Below are positions 21,481-31,825 of a stretch of 64,000 bases of DNA, piece after piece. The DNA comes from Typhlomys cinereus. Taxonomy: Eukaryota; Chordata; Mammalia; Rodentia; Platacanthomyidae. A program made the translations under genes and the position numbers. How positions within the stretch are numbered: position 1 is the stretch's first letter; each line of letters begins with the position of its first letter. The notes beneath the pieces were generated by a model. The model made no database searches and was not told the origin of the DNA. It worked only from the letters and a program-made list of their open reading frames with translations. The stretch spans positions 1,270,470-1,334,469 of the forward strand of contig JALPQD010000404.1 in NCBI GenBank assembly GCA_023101885.1, given 5' to 3'.

Positions 21481-23130
21481 TTTCATTTTTTCTTTTTAAT
21501 TCTTTTTTATTTAATGTTGTATACATGGATGTGACTTTCTATTATTTTCAACCTTAGTCCCAAATCCCATTCCCTTTCCTTTTCCCCTTGCAACCTCTCA
21601 ACTTTCCTACCAAACTTTCTCTTCTTTTCAAATCTTTACATTCCTGCAGCCCACTGTGCTTCATCTAGTCTGCTTTGATACCTATGCCTAACCTGATTCA
21701 TGCTCCAGCAAGCATACTAGGTCACTAGAAATACCACTGAGGAAAGTATTCTCCATACTTCCCCATCAGTATTAGTCCTCATCAGTCTCTTCTCAGAGAG
21801 GCATGGAGCTTCTTGAGATTTTTCTGATGTTATGATAAGATGTTGATAAGAGAGTTCCCAAGCAATTCTTGTATGAGTATACTACCATGAAATCTCATAT
21901 GACAAGGCTATGTCCTATCAAGGAGATAATAACTGACCAACACCTTCCTACTTCAGGCTCTTCCAATCTTACCAAACCCTTTTCTGCTGTATTCCCTGAG
22001 CCTTTGGGTTGGAGAGAGTAAGGTTTGTATGTTCTATTTAGGTGGAAGCAGTACTTATTTTCTGCATTTTGGCAGGTTGTGCTTTTCAGTAATCACCTTG
22101 TATTGTGGAAGAAGAGTGCTAGGTTAAGTGCTGTCATTTTTCTTTTCAAACAACAAATTCTTAGATTCCTGAATCCATCTTTACCATTTTTTTCTGTCTT
22201 ATCTCAGTTCTGAGTTTTATTTCCTAGTTTGGGTTTGTTTTCTTATTCTATTTCCTGGAAGCATAATTTTCATTCCTTATTTGATGTCTCTTACCTTAAG
22301 CTGTGGTAACACAGATTTGTTTCATACAAATAATGTTTATCTCTGTGCCCCTCCTTCTATCTTCTCCATAGTCTTCATTTCTCCCACACTATCTTCTCTC
22401 CATCTATCTTTTTTACTCTCCCTCTTATCCTCCTGAATGTCTGCTTGTATGGGCCCCAAAGTTCTCTTCAGGTTTTTGTATTAGTATGAGCTCAGGCTTT
22501 GTGGTAGATAAACGGTCCTTCCTTGGGTAGACCCACTGGTAGGAACACTCTTCTTAACCTGCCTAGCCCTGTCCCTAAGACTCCACCTGCATATAATTAT
22601 TTCTTCTGAGTTCCTTACTAGATTACAGGGGAATGTTTATATTTCAGTATTAGTTGAGTTCTGGTGAGGATATGTCTTATTTCACTGCATCTGAGTGTAA
22701 TATCCTGGCTGGCAGTATACCTCCCCATCTTCAGGCTCTTAGAATCTTATCATCTCCTCCTCCACAAGAGTCTGTGAGCCCTAGGATGGGAAAAAATTTG
22801 GTTGGCCTGATTCCAAATGAACATTTTAAGGTCACTGATTGTTTGTTGTTGTTGTCTATTTCACAGCACTTCCGCTGTTTTTTGCAGATGGGAAGAATTA
22901 TGAACTTGAGCACACACTCTTGTCACCACCTCTTCAGCTATGTTCTGTGGGCCTTGGGATGGGTGAGGGTGAGGGTTATATGTCCTGTTTCGGTACAAGC
23001 AGTCCACAAAGTTTTATTTTCTGCATTTTGTGAAGTTGTGCTTTTCAATAAAAAACACCTTCTGTTGTAGACGAGACCTTCTAAGTTGAGTGCTAATTCC
23101 TTTTCCAATCTATGGGTATAATAGGAGGTA
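21481..23130 (-). mobile_element. Old L1 3' UTR segments with an internal duplication
   Basis: Pyrimidine-rich blocks (about 21540-21610 and 22340-22440) and the antisense 3' UTR landmark CAGGCTCTTAGAATCTTATC followed by GGATGGGAAAAAATTTGG (22732-22800) identify L1 3' UTR in minus orientation. Two diverged copies of a roughly 115-bp module (22020-22130 and 22970-23095, both containing TTTTCTGCATTTTG and TTGTGCTTTTCA) suggest two 3' UTRs side by side or a duplication inside one. Confidence 0.6.
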
Positions 23131-23785
23131 TTTACAAGACAGTATGGTTTACTGTCTTCCTAACTAAAAGTTCACTGTATATTCTTTTCTAGTCACCTAT
23201 TTCCTTTCCTTTTATAGGTTCTGGTTCTAGCTTATAATAACAAGAATATGCTCCATTCTGCGAAGCAGGTCTTAAGTCCAATGAGGAAGCTGTTTGTTGT
23301 CTACTCGATAGCTATACCACTAGTGCACTGGTGGCTGCCTATTATTATGGTGATTGTTATTGTAACTTGAAGATGTTACAAGTTGATGAGGTCTTTCATT
23401 AGTTCCACCCCCTCCCCCAAGTAGCTTTGCCACTATTCCTTGGTACTGTGTGAGCTATCCAGCTAGGTGGAAGCTCTCAGAGCAGTTCCAGTTCATATAT
23501 TTTGTCCATGCCTTGTGATCCATTCATGTTTCATGTTCTATAACAGGGACTTATTGATACTTTTTGGAGAGAAACCAAGAGTAACAGTAAAAGTCTATAA
23601 TGTTTGGGGGGTCTTTCAAGTCTCTCTGACCATGAACTTATCTGAAAGTGTCACATTCTAACTACTTCTCATATAGTTTTGATTGTAACTGTGTTCTAAG
23701 TGGAATAAATTAGGACATTTTTAGTTTTGCACTGTGTTTCCCTCTCTGTGCTCTTCTACATAGGGACTGTCTACTCTCATTTCTT
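23131..23785. other. Unassigned sequence
   Basis: No family is recognised. A GGTGATTGTTATTGTAACTT segment and a short GC-rich block (23405-23425) stand out, but neither identifies an element. Confidence 0.35.
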
Positions 23786-24628
23786 TTTTAAAAGAAGTAT
23801 TATTTGACACTTCTTTATATTATGTTATAATTAATAACAGGAATTCCTGTGGGGTTACATCCCAAAATCCTAGGGTTTTCTCTGCCCCTCCATATCCCAT
23901 CCCCTAATGTCCTTCTAAATTTTTCTTCCCATTATATCCTCCCTCACCCTACTTGCTGTGGCATCCTATATCTCCACCTCAAAGGTTTCAACTTAACTCT
24001 TCCTTCCCACCTTCCCACCTGTTGATCCTTTTGACTTTTCTAACTCTAACAGTAATTTCAAGCCAAATACTTTGGTAAGGAGATCAATGCTATCACGTGA
24101 ATATTAATGAAGAACATGTGGCAAATTTCTTTCTGTGTTTGAGATGTCTTGATTAATATTGTATTTTCTAGTTCCATATATTTACTAAAGGAATTCCATA
24201 ATATCATACTTCTTGATGGTTGAACAACATTCCATTTTGTATATGAAGCATTGTTTCATTACCCATTCCTCTTCTCATGAGCATTTGATTGATTCTCTTT
24301 TCTTACTACTGCAATAGAGTTGGAAGGTACATGGATGAACAAGTGTCTTTAGATTAGATGTAGAGTCTTTTTGAAATATTTCCAGAAGAAATAGTTAGGT
24401 CACATAGTAGTTCGACTTTTACTTTTCTCAGGAACCTTCACACTGATCTCCAAAGTGGTCCGTGCTAGTTTACACTCCCACCAGCCATGAATGATTTTCT
24501 TTTTCTTCATGTTCTCAATATTGTTTGGTTTTCTTTGTTTTCTTGATCTTAGCCATCCTGACTGTGGAAAGATATTGTAGGATAGATTTAATTTACATTT
24601 CTCTAATAACCATGGAAGTTGTTTTCCC
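23786..24628 (-). mobile_element. Older L1 3' end (ORF2 C-terminus and short 3' UTR)
   Basis: The antisense L1 ORF2 end is recognisable from 24130 to 24625: CTCAGGAACCTTCACACTGATCTCCA near 24428, ACACTCCCACCAGC near 24471, and TTGATCTTAGCCATCCTGACTG near 24543. These are the usual landmarks of mammalian L1 in minus orientation. It is clearly more diverged than the L1s elsewhere in the window. Confidence 0.8.
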
Positions 24629-25740
24629 CCACATTTTTTCTTAATCATACAGTATTAATAGGTATCCTAAGCTCTCCATTCCCCTTTACTCCCCCTCATT
24701 CAGCATTGCATTCCCCCCTTCCTTTAAGTCCTTCCCTGCCTTGTTCTCTCACAGTTCCTCCCCTCTTCTTTCCTCCCGTCCCCTGGAACATCCCTTTATG
24801 TGAATAGCTAACCTCCCTCTGAGTCCTCCACCCTCCTGTGTGTTTAGGATTCAGTGTCACAGCTTTGTGCCCCTTCTTGGACTCCCCATAAGCATGGCAA
24901 CTTTGTTATGACTGCTTAATCCTTTGCCTCTAAGGATCCTACTGCCTGAAGCTTTCTCCCCTGTTATCCATGTTAGACTTTGGGGATTAAATGACATGTT
25001 AACCATTGTGCAAGTCAAGCAAAGTCCACTTATAGCTGCTGCAGACCTAACTTGTGTGGAGTATCTTGCATATCATTGGTCCTCCCCATCTTTAGGCTCT
25101 TACAATCTTGCTGCTCCCTGTTCCAAAAGGTTCCATGAGCTTTAGTTTGGGGAGAGATTTGGCTGGTCTGGTTCCAGGTGAATAATGTCTGATCTTTGAT
25201 GTTCTGAATTATGGTTTGTTGTTTTTTTCAGTTTTGCTTTTCCTGCACTGTCCATGGCTGCACCCAGATTGGTATCAAAGGCTTAACTAAAGAAAAAAGA
25301 CTGTTTAAACAAAAATCTTAATGTAAGAGGAGACTCAAATGTAGATGGAAAAATATGAGTAGGAAAATATTTGGGGTCTGTCATTGTGCCATTTTGCAGA
25401 TGGTTACCATCTATCTACCAGTCCCTATATTGTCCCTAACTGGGTAGATCAAAATTGTTTAGTCCCTACTGACCAGGAAGGGAAGTGAGAGTGAGCTTCA
25501 CCATATGTCTTGCTATTTAAATGTAATGTATGAAGGTTGTGTACCTTCTCTGCTAATGCATGTTCCCCTATCTTATTTCTTTTGAAGTTCTCATTCCTTT
25601 TCTCTACTCTTTACAATCCTTTGCGATTATGGTAGATACTACAGAGGTTACCTTTAATATGTCATTAAGTGGGTTAGGAACTATCATCCACTTATTATTA
25701 ATTGTGTATGGCATTTAATTTTCTGGGTCTGTGAAAACAT
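24629..25740 (-). mobile_element. L1 3' UTR in minus orientation
   Basis: The 3' end lies at about 24640 (GTATTAATAGGTATCCTAAGC), followed by the pyrimidine tract (24670-24790, antisense of the G-rich tract), the GGATCCTACTGCC block near 24935, and the antisense ORF2 terminus near 25680-25740. It abuts plus-strand ORF2 at 25741, possibly a 5' inversion. Confidence 0.82.
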
Positions 25741-26333
25741 AGTAAGAAAACAATTCTATTTATTATAGCCTCTAAAAAATGAAATACCTTTGTAATCCAG
25801 CCAAAGAATTGAGATACCTTTATACTGAAAACTTTAAAACCCTTAAGAAAGAAATTACAGTATACAACAGAAGGTGGAAAGACCCCCAGAATCTATATCA
25901 TTAGAATGACCAGCCTACCAAAAGCATTATTCAGATTCAGTATTCAGATGCTATACTAATCAAAAACCCAAAACGATTCTATAAAGAAATTGACCAAAAA
26001 ATCTCAAAATTCATATGGAAGCACAAAAGGCCCAGGATAGCAAAAACAATGCTGAGTAACAAAAACAGTACTAGAGGTATCATGGTACCAAACCTAAATC
26101 CATGCTACAAATCCATTGTAATAGAAACAGCCTGCACTGGCTCCAAAATAGATGTATAGGTCAATGGATAAAGGGTCAAAACTCAGATATAAGCCCACAT
26201 AATTATTACCATTTGATCTTTGATGAAGCAGCTCATAAAATTCAATGGAAAAAGAACAGCATTTTCAACAAATGGTGCTGACAAAAACAGATTATCCACA
26301 TGCAGAAGCATTAATTACAAATGGATGAAAATT
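25741..26333 (+). mobile_element. L1 ORF2 fragment (post-RT region)
   Basis: It aligns with L1-K positions about 42390-43020: TTTATTATAGCCTCTAAAAAATGAAATACC at the left and CCACATGCAGAAGC at the right, with a small deletion near 26307. Many stops. It sits between two minus-strand L1 segments. Confidence 0.82.
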
Positions 26334-27610
26334 GTTTTAAAATATTTGTTTGATGTTTAAGCTTCTTTTTGTGCAATTCAAGGGTCTATATTTTATTTGA
26401 GATGTTTGCTATCTTTGTGATATTTTTTCACCTCTTTTTTATACTATGGAGATTATTCTTTTGTCAGCTTCATAGCTAGCAATGATTCTCTCCCATTTTG
26501 TGGGTTGTGTTGTTGCACATTTAACAGTTTTTCAAAATGGATGCATTTCTAATTTCATGAAGTCCAATTTGCTGATTATTGGTCTTCACCCCTGGGAGTT
26601 AGGGGTGTTGTTTAGAAAATATTTACATAGGCCTATCAATTTAAGTGTACTCAGAAGTCTTCTTCTAACAGTTCTAGGGTTTTAGATGTAACACTGAGGT
26701 CTCTGATCCATTTGCAGTAGACTTTTGTATAAGTAGAGAGAGACATCTATCAATTTTCATTCTTTTACATGTAGATGTCCAATTTTCCCAACCTCAATTA
26801 GTGATGGTGCTGTTTTTTTCCCAACATGTATGCATGTCAACTTTGTCAATAATCAAGTGATTGGTGTGGGAGCTTATATGTGGGTTCTCTGTTCTAATCC
26901 AGTAATTGATGTATCTGTGTTTTTTGTGAGTGCCAGAACCAAGCTGTTTTTATTACTATACCTCTGTAATATAACTTGAAATCTGGAATAATGAGATCTC
27001 CAACAGTATTTTTACTGATCAATATTGTTTTAGTTACTTGGGATCTTTTATTATTCATATGAATTTTGAGAATACTTTTTCCAGTTCTATGAAAACTTGT
27101 ATTGCAATTTTGATTGGGATTGCATTAAACCTATATGCTACCTTGGGTAGGATAATAATTTTCATAATATTGATCCTACTGATCCATGATCATGGAGGGT
27201 CTTCCCATTTCCTAATATCCTATTTAATTTCCTTCAGCAGTGTATTTTACTTTTCATTTCATAAGTCTTTTCCTTCCTTGGTTAAGTTTATTCCAAGATA
27301 ATTTATTTTCTTTGCTCTAAGGTGAATGGGGTGGATTCTCTCATTTATTTCTCAACCTGTTTATCTCTTGTAAAGAAGAAGGCTACTGATTTTTTTTATA
27401 TGCTGATTATGTAGCATGCCATTTTCTGAAATTGCTTTTTAATTCAAATCATTTCTTGATGGAGTCACGTGACTGTCTTAAGTATAAAATCACGCCATTT
27501 GCCAATAGGGACATTTCAACTCCTTCCTTTCCAATTTGTATTCCTTCTGTCTTCCTCTCTTGCTTTTTTCCTTGGCTGGGACTTCAAGCACACTATTGAA
27601 CAGGAGTAGT
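26334..27610 (-). mobile_element. L1 ORF2 fragment (C-terminal region back to RT motif B)
   Basis: Antisense landmarks include TTCTCTCCCATTTTGTGGGTTG near 26488, CTTTGTCAATAATCAAGTGA near 26841 and the motif-B neighbourhood (ACTTCAAGCACACTATTGAACAGG) near 27580. The right end coincides with the middle of the RT domain. Confidence 0.82.
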
Positions 27611-28870
27611 GACAATAGAAAGAGTTAAGACACATGTATGAGTCAGGCCATAGTCAGTTCCTCTCACTGATCACTTGGTCAAGGCCCTTACCCTCTCTTC
27701 CCTCATCTCCCACTTTATTGTCACTCCCAGACTTTTCTTTCTTCCTTGCTCTCCATTCCTCACTGCTTCAGTTACCTGGCCCTTTTCTTACCTCCCCATT
27801 AATCTCATTTCCCATCATCCCCCTCTTTTTCATTCTCCAGCTGTCCTGTGCTAACCCCTCAAAACTCCCACATCTTTCTTCTTTTGCCCACACCAAGAAC
27901 TGTTAATTCCTCCTTTGATCATTAGTCACCAAACCCCCATTACATTTAATGACCATTTGGCTCATTCCACAGGATACTTCATTACCACAAGTAACCAGAG
28001 AGCAGATGACTTGGCTCCCAGGGATGGTCCCTCACAGTGCAGGAGGGAGGTCAAGAGGATGCAATGCAGATAGTGCCCAACTGTTCCTCCTTCCTTAGTG
28101 TTTTCTCTTTATTAAGGATACATATTTATGAATATCTTTGAGAGAGGTCAGTGATGGAGAGTGTGGGGTATACTCCCCTCTGCTATATGTTCATTGCTAA
28201 GAGTACACAGTTGGTCTCCAGATTCAGCATGGTGTTTCATGTGTGTTGATTAATTGTGAGACTGGTAAGAAAGGCTTGTGCTTACAATCCCAGGCCTGAG
28301 CATTACCCAGTACTCACCATATTCTGTCATTCCAGAGATAAGGAAAATGAGCAAAGAGAGAAAGGGAGGCCACATAGTTGTTCTAGCTTGGGAATAATAT
28401 GAAATGGACACCAATATTCTAAATGCCAATGTAGAGCTATTCTCTGTAACATCCAATAGAATCACAGTGGAAGCTGATTCCATACTCTACCACAGAGGCA
28501 TTGGATATGGGATTAACATCCATGTAGATTCCTATACCCCTCAACTTCCATAGTTTTGGTATGGGATGACTATAAAGGAGATTCCTGGACCCCTATCCAC
28601 ATTTATATTTAACACATGCCATCACTACAAATGGAGATTTCCACATCATTCCTTTGATAAATTTCAACATTGTAACTTTTAAAGTCTCCCTATCTCTATT
28701 CATATTCATCACATGTGGGAGCCACAAAACATGGAAGTTTAAAATCAAGTGTTTGAGGCAGCTCATATGATGTAGGTTTTTCCGGGGTGAGCATTGGGTG
28801 ATTTGGAGACACAGGGCAGGTGGTATATATACATGGATATATGGGTGCCCAAATGTCCAGGTCATAGTTT
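27611..28870. other. Unassigned sequence
   Basis: A pyrimidine-rich stretch (27680-27860) and a mixed stretch follow. Two LTR-like phrases occur but are too weak to call. No gene is recognised. Confidence 0.35.
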
Positions 28871-29185
28871 GAAACACATCCCCAATATTCTAATGCATTT
28901 GGGATGGTCAATAACATCTTTAAGAGATGAAGTCTTGTTGGATGATGGCAGTCAAAGGGGGTGGGCTTGATGTTAATTAATCCCTTGCAATTGGCAGTCT
29001 AGCAGCTCTCAGTCTTCTGAATGGATGGGATTTAGGTCCCCTTTAGTTTCTCCTCCCATCCATGCCTTTCCTTCAGTGAAGGTCTGTATCTCTACCCATG
29101 TAGGCATAAGGTAAATAAATCTCCCTATCTAAATTAAATTGCTTGATTTTGTATGTTCACTCATACAACACAGAACAGTAACCAA
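28871..29185 (+). mobile_element. Possible solo LTR of MaLR type
   Basis: It carries an LTR-like polyadenylation neighbourhood: GGTAAATAAATCTCCCTATC at 29110-29129, followed by AAATTGCTTGATTTTGTATG and a terminal ACACAGAACAGTAACC, which resembles the 3' ends of rodent MT/ORR1 LTRs. The 5' boundary near 28871 is a guess and no TSD was confirmed. Confidence 0.4.
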
Positions 29186-30745
29186 TACAGTGGATGAGGT
29201 GGTTTGTGAGAATGTTGTTCTATATCCTGTCCCTGTCTTAACTGTTTCCTGTCTTTCCCAGGTCTGGGCATAGAAGGAGAATTTTCTGGTGGTGAGAACC
29301 TTGCAAATGCATAAAATTGGTCTTGGAACTGAGTTAATGTTTGCTTGTATACATCTTCATGCATCACGCTTGGCAGTCTGGCAGGTGGGAATCATTGTGA
29401 ATAAGATGTAGTCTGTGACATCTAAAGACTTTCAACTTAAGTGAAGGAATTTTCGGAGAGTGAATGAACTCTTGGGTAAAATCCAATGATCTACACAAAG
29501 AATCAACCGTATGATCTTATTGGGTTATTGATATATTGAATTGGGAATATGTGTATGGTACCTGGGACATAAATGGTGCTCAGTGAGTTCAGGTCTCATA
29601 TCTTCAGAAATCCTTTTCTTTGTCGGACACATGGGTTTTCTCCAGTCTGAAAAAGGAAAAGTCTTTGATTGAAGCTTTTAAGAGAGGAAATGGCATTTGT
29701 CTGTAGATTTTTGAGAACTAGTCATTGATTATGGAGATGTTGAAATTTAAGAAGTGGTTTGGGAAGTCATTGATTCATCTGTAGTTGAAGAGACCTGCAG
29801 GGTATATGCAAAGAACATGGAAGATCACTATATACTCAGAGGGTAATAGTCATCACCAGGATTTGGGTCCAAATGAACTTCAGAAAGAGAGAGACACGAA
29901 GCAGAGGACACTGAGAAAGATCATTGGTCCTCTGTTAAGTAGACAGTGCAGGTGCAGCAGGCACACAGTTATGCGGGACATTAAGACAACATTATTGGTT
30001 AGAACACAGAGGATACATTGGAGAGTGACACAAATGGGAGCCCATCTCAGGAAGGTGCAAAAAATTTAACTGGACCTGTGGACTAAACAGGATGGACAGC
30101 TTTGATTCATCCAGACAGCCAGCTGCAGGGATGGAGCATTGCCAAAATTTTACCTCTGGTCAAACAGAAGCATGTGTCTCAAAGTAATCAGAACTTCATC
30201 TCCAACATGGCTTCAATGTTCTAGTTCAGCAAATCTTAGCAGTGCAGACAATCCAAGATGGTTTCAATGTCTCCTTGTGAGTTTCAATCAACACTGGGCT
30301 CAGATCCCACTTACCTCAGTTTTCCACATGACTTCACCTTCACCTCCACTACATGTACACATCATTGTAACAACAACAATGGGAACAACAATCCTGCTTT
30401 CTTTGTTGATTGCTCTGGTGTTCCTTTATTTATCCCACAAACACAGTAAATACAAATCCTGCACAGTCACACTGCACATCCCCCTTTCTCTTCCATGTCA
30501 TAGTGAGGGTGGCAGCTGAAGTCCTCACTTGGGTGGCAGTAGCAGCCTAGATGCATCCACTGCAGTGTCCAGCAGAGAGCAGCTCGCCCAGCCTCATCTT
30601 GTTCCAGGTGACAAGGAAGTAACTCCGAGGATGCATTGAGATGGAAAGGATGACAGTCAAGTCTTCATGCATGTGGGTTGTATTGGCCATCTAAGTGAGA
30701 GCCCTGCTCCTGCTGGGCTTGCATCTTCACATTCTCGTTTTACAA
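29186..30745. other. Unassigned sequence with one membrane-segment-like ORF
   Basis: The frame 30139-30519 (plus, 126 codons) has a hydrophobic run, HIIVTTTMGTTILLSLLIAL and following residues, near residues 74-97, then a basic SHKHSKYK. This resembles a type-I membrane anchor with stop-transfer. No splice sites or homologous domain support it as a gene; a decayed exon is possible. The rest shows nothing recognisable. Confidence 0.3.
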
Positions 30746-31825
30746 ATCTAGTTAAACAAGCTCAATAGGTACCCCACTCCTTACCCAACCCTTTTTACTC
30801 TTTCTTATGTTAACATTCCATTCTCCCCCCCTTTCCTCTCTCTTACCACATTTTTCATCTCGCCCCCCTCTCTTGGTATTTCCCACTTACCCCTTCCACT
30901 TTCCACAGCATATGTTTATATAGGCACTAAATTTCCCACTGAGTCATCTACACTACTGAGGGTTTAGGACTCAGTGGCATACCTTGGTGCCCCTTGTTGG
31001 ATTGGCTGCTAATATGGGATCTCTGTTATTTCTGTGCATGCACTTACCTCTATAGATCCCACTGCCTGAAGCTTTCTGTGCTAGTCTCTAAGGGCCTGTT
31101 GACATGTCAGCCATTGTGCAGGTAAGGAAAAGTTGAATCACATTGTGGCTATATCCTGGGGACTGCAGCCCTGACTTGTGTTGAGTATCATGAAATGCAT
31201 TTGTCTTCCTCATGTTTAGACACTTATAATTTTGTTGCCCCTCTTCTGAAAGGTATCCTGAACTTTGGGATGGGGAGACATTTGGCTGGTCTGGTTCCAG
31301 ATGAACATTGCAGGGCCTCTGATGCTCTGAAGTATGTTTGATTGTGTTTTTCAGTTTTTCCGTTCCTGCACTATTCTTAGCTCCATCCTGATAGGTTGTT
31401 GAGGTCATCTCTTGGCCAAAGATAAAAGGCTGTTTAAACAAAGTCTAAATAGTACAAGGGACTAAAACATAAAAGGAAGGAGTACAACACAGTAATCAGT
31501 GGGGTCAGTCTCCTAGATGCCCCTTGGTTACCATCTAACTGCCACCCACTATCACCTCCCAGACTGGTGATATCAACCCCTTAAATCACAAGTGAAAAGG
31601 AAGGGAAACGAGAGTGATCTGCTTCAGGTGTCTCCATACTTACATGCAGTTCATGAACATGGTCTAAATTATGTTCTGAAGTTGATACTTTTGTCTCCTT
31701 TCTCTTTAGGTCTTTCTTCCCCTTTTTCACTACTTATAAACCTTTGGTGTTACAATGGGTGCTACACATATTTACCTTGAATATGTGATTAAGTGGATTT
31801 GAAACTAGGATCCACAACTAGGGGA
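30746..31825 (-). mobile_element. L1 3' UTR in minus orientation
   Basis: The left end (AAGCTCAATAGGTACCCC, about 30758) is the antisense of the L1 3' terminus. A pyrimidine tract follows, then the GGATGGGGAGACATTTGG block near 31268, and the antisense ORF2 terminus (AAACTAGGATCCAC) near 31801. It adjoins the plus-strand L1-P at about 31826. Confidence 0.82.
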
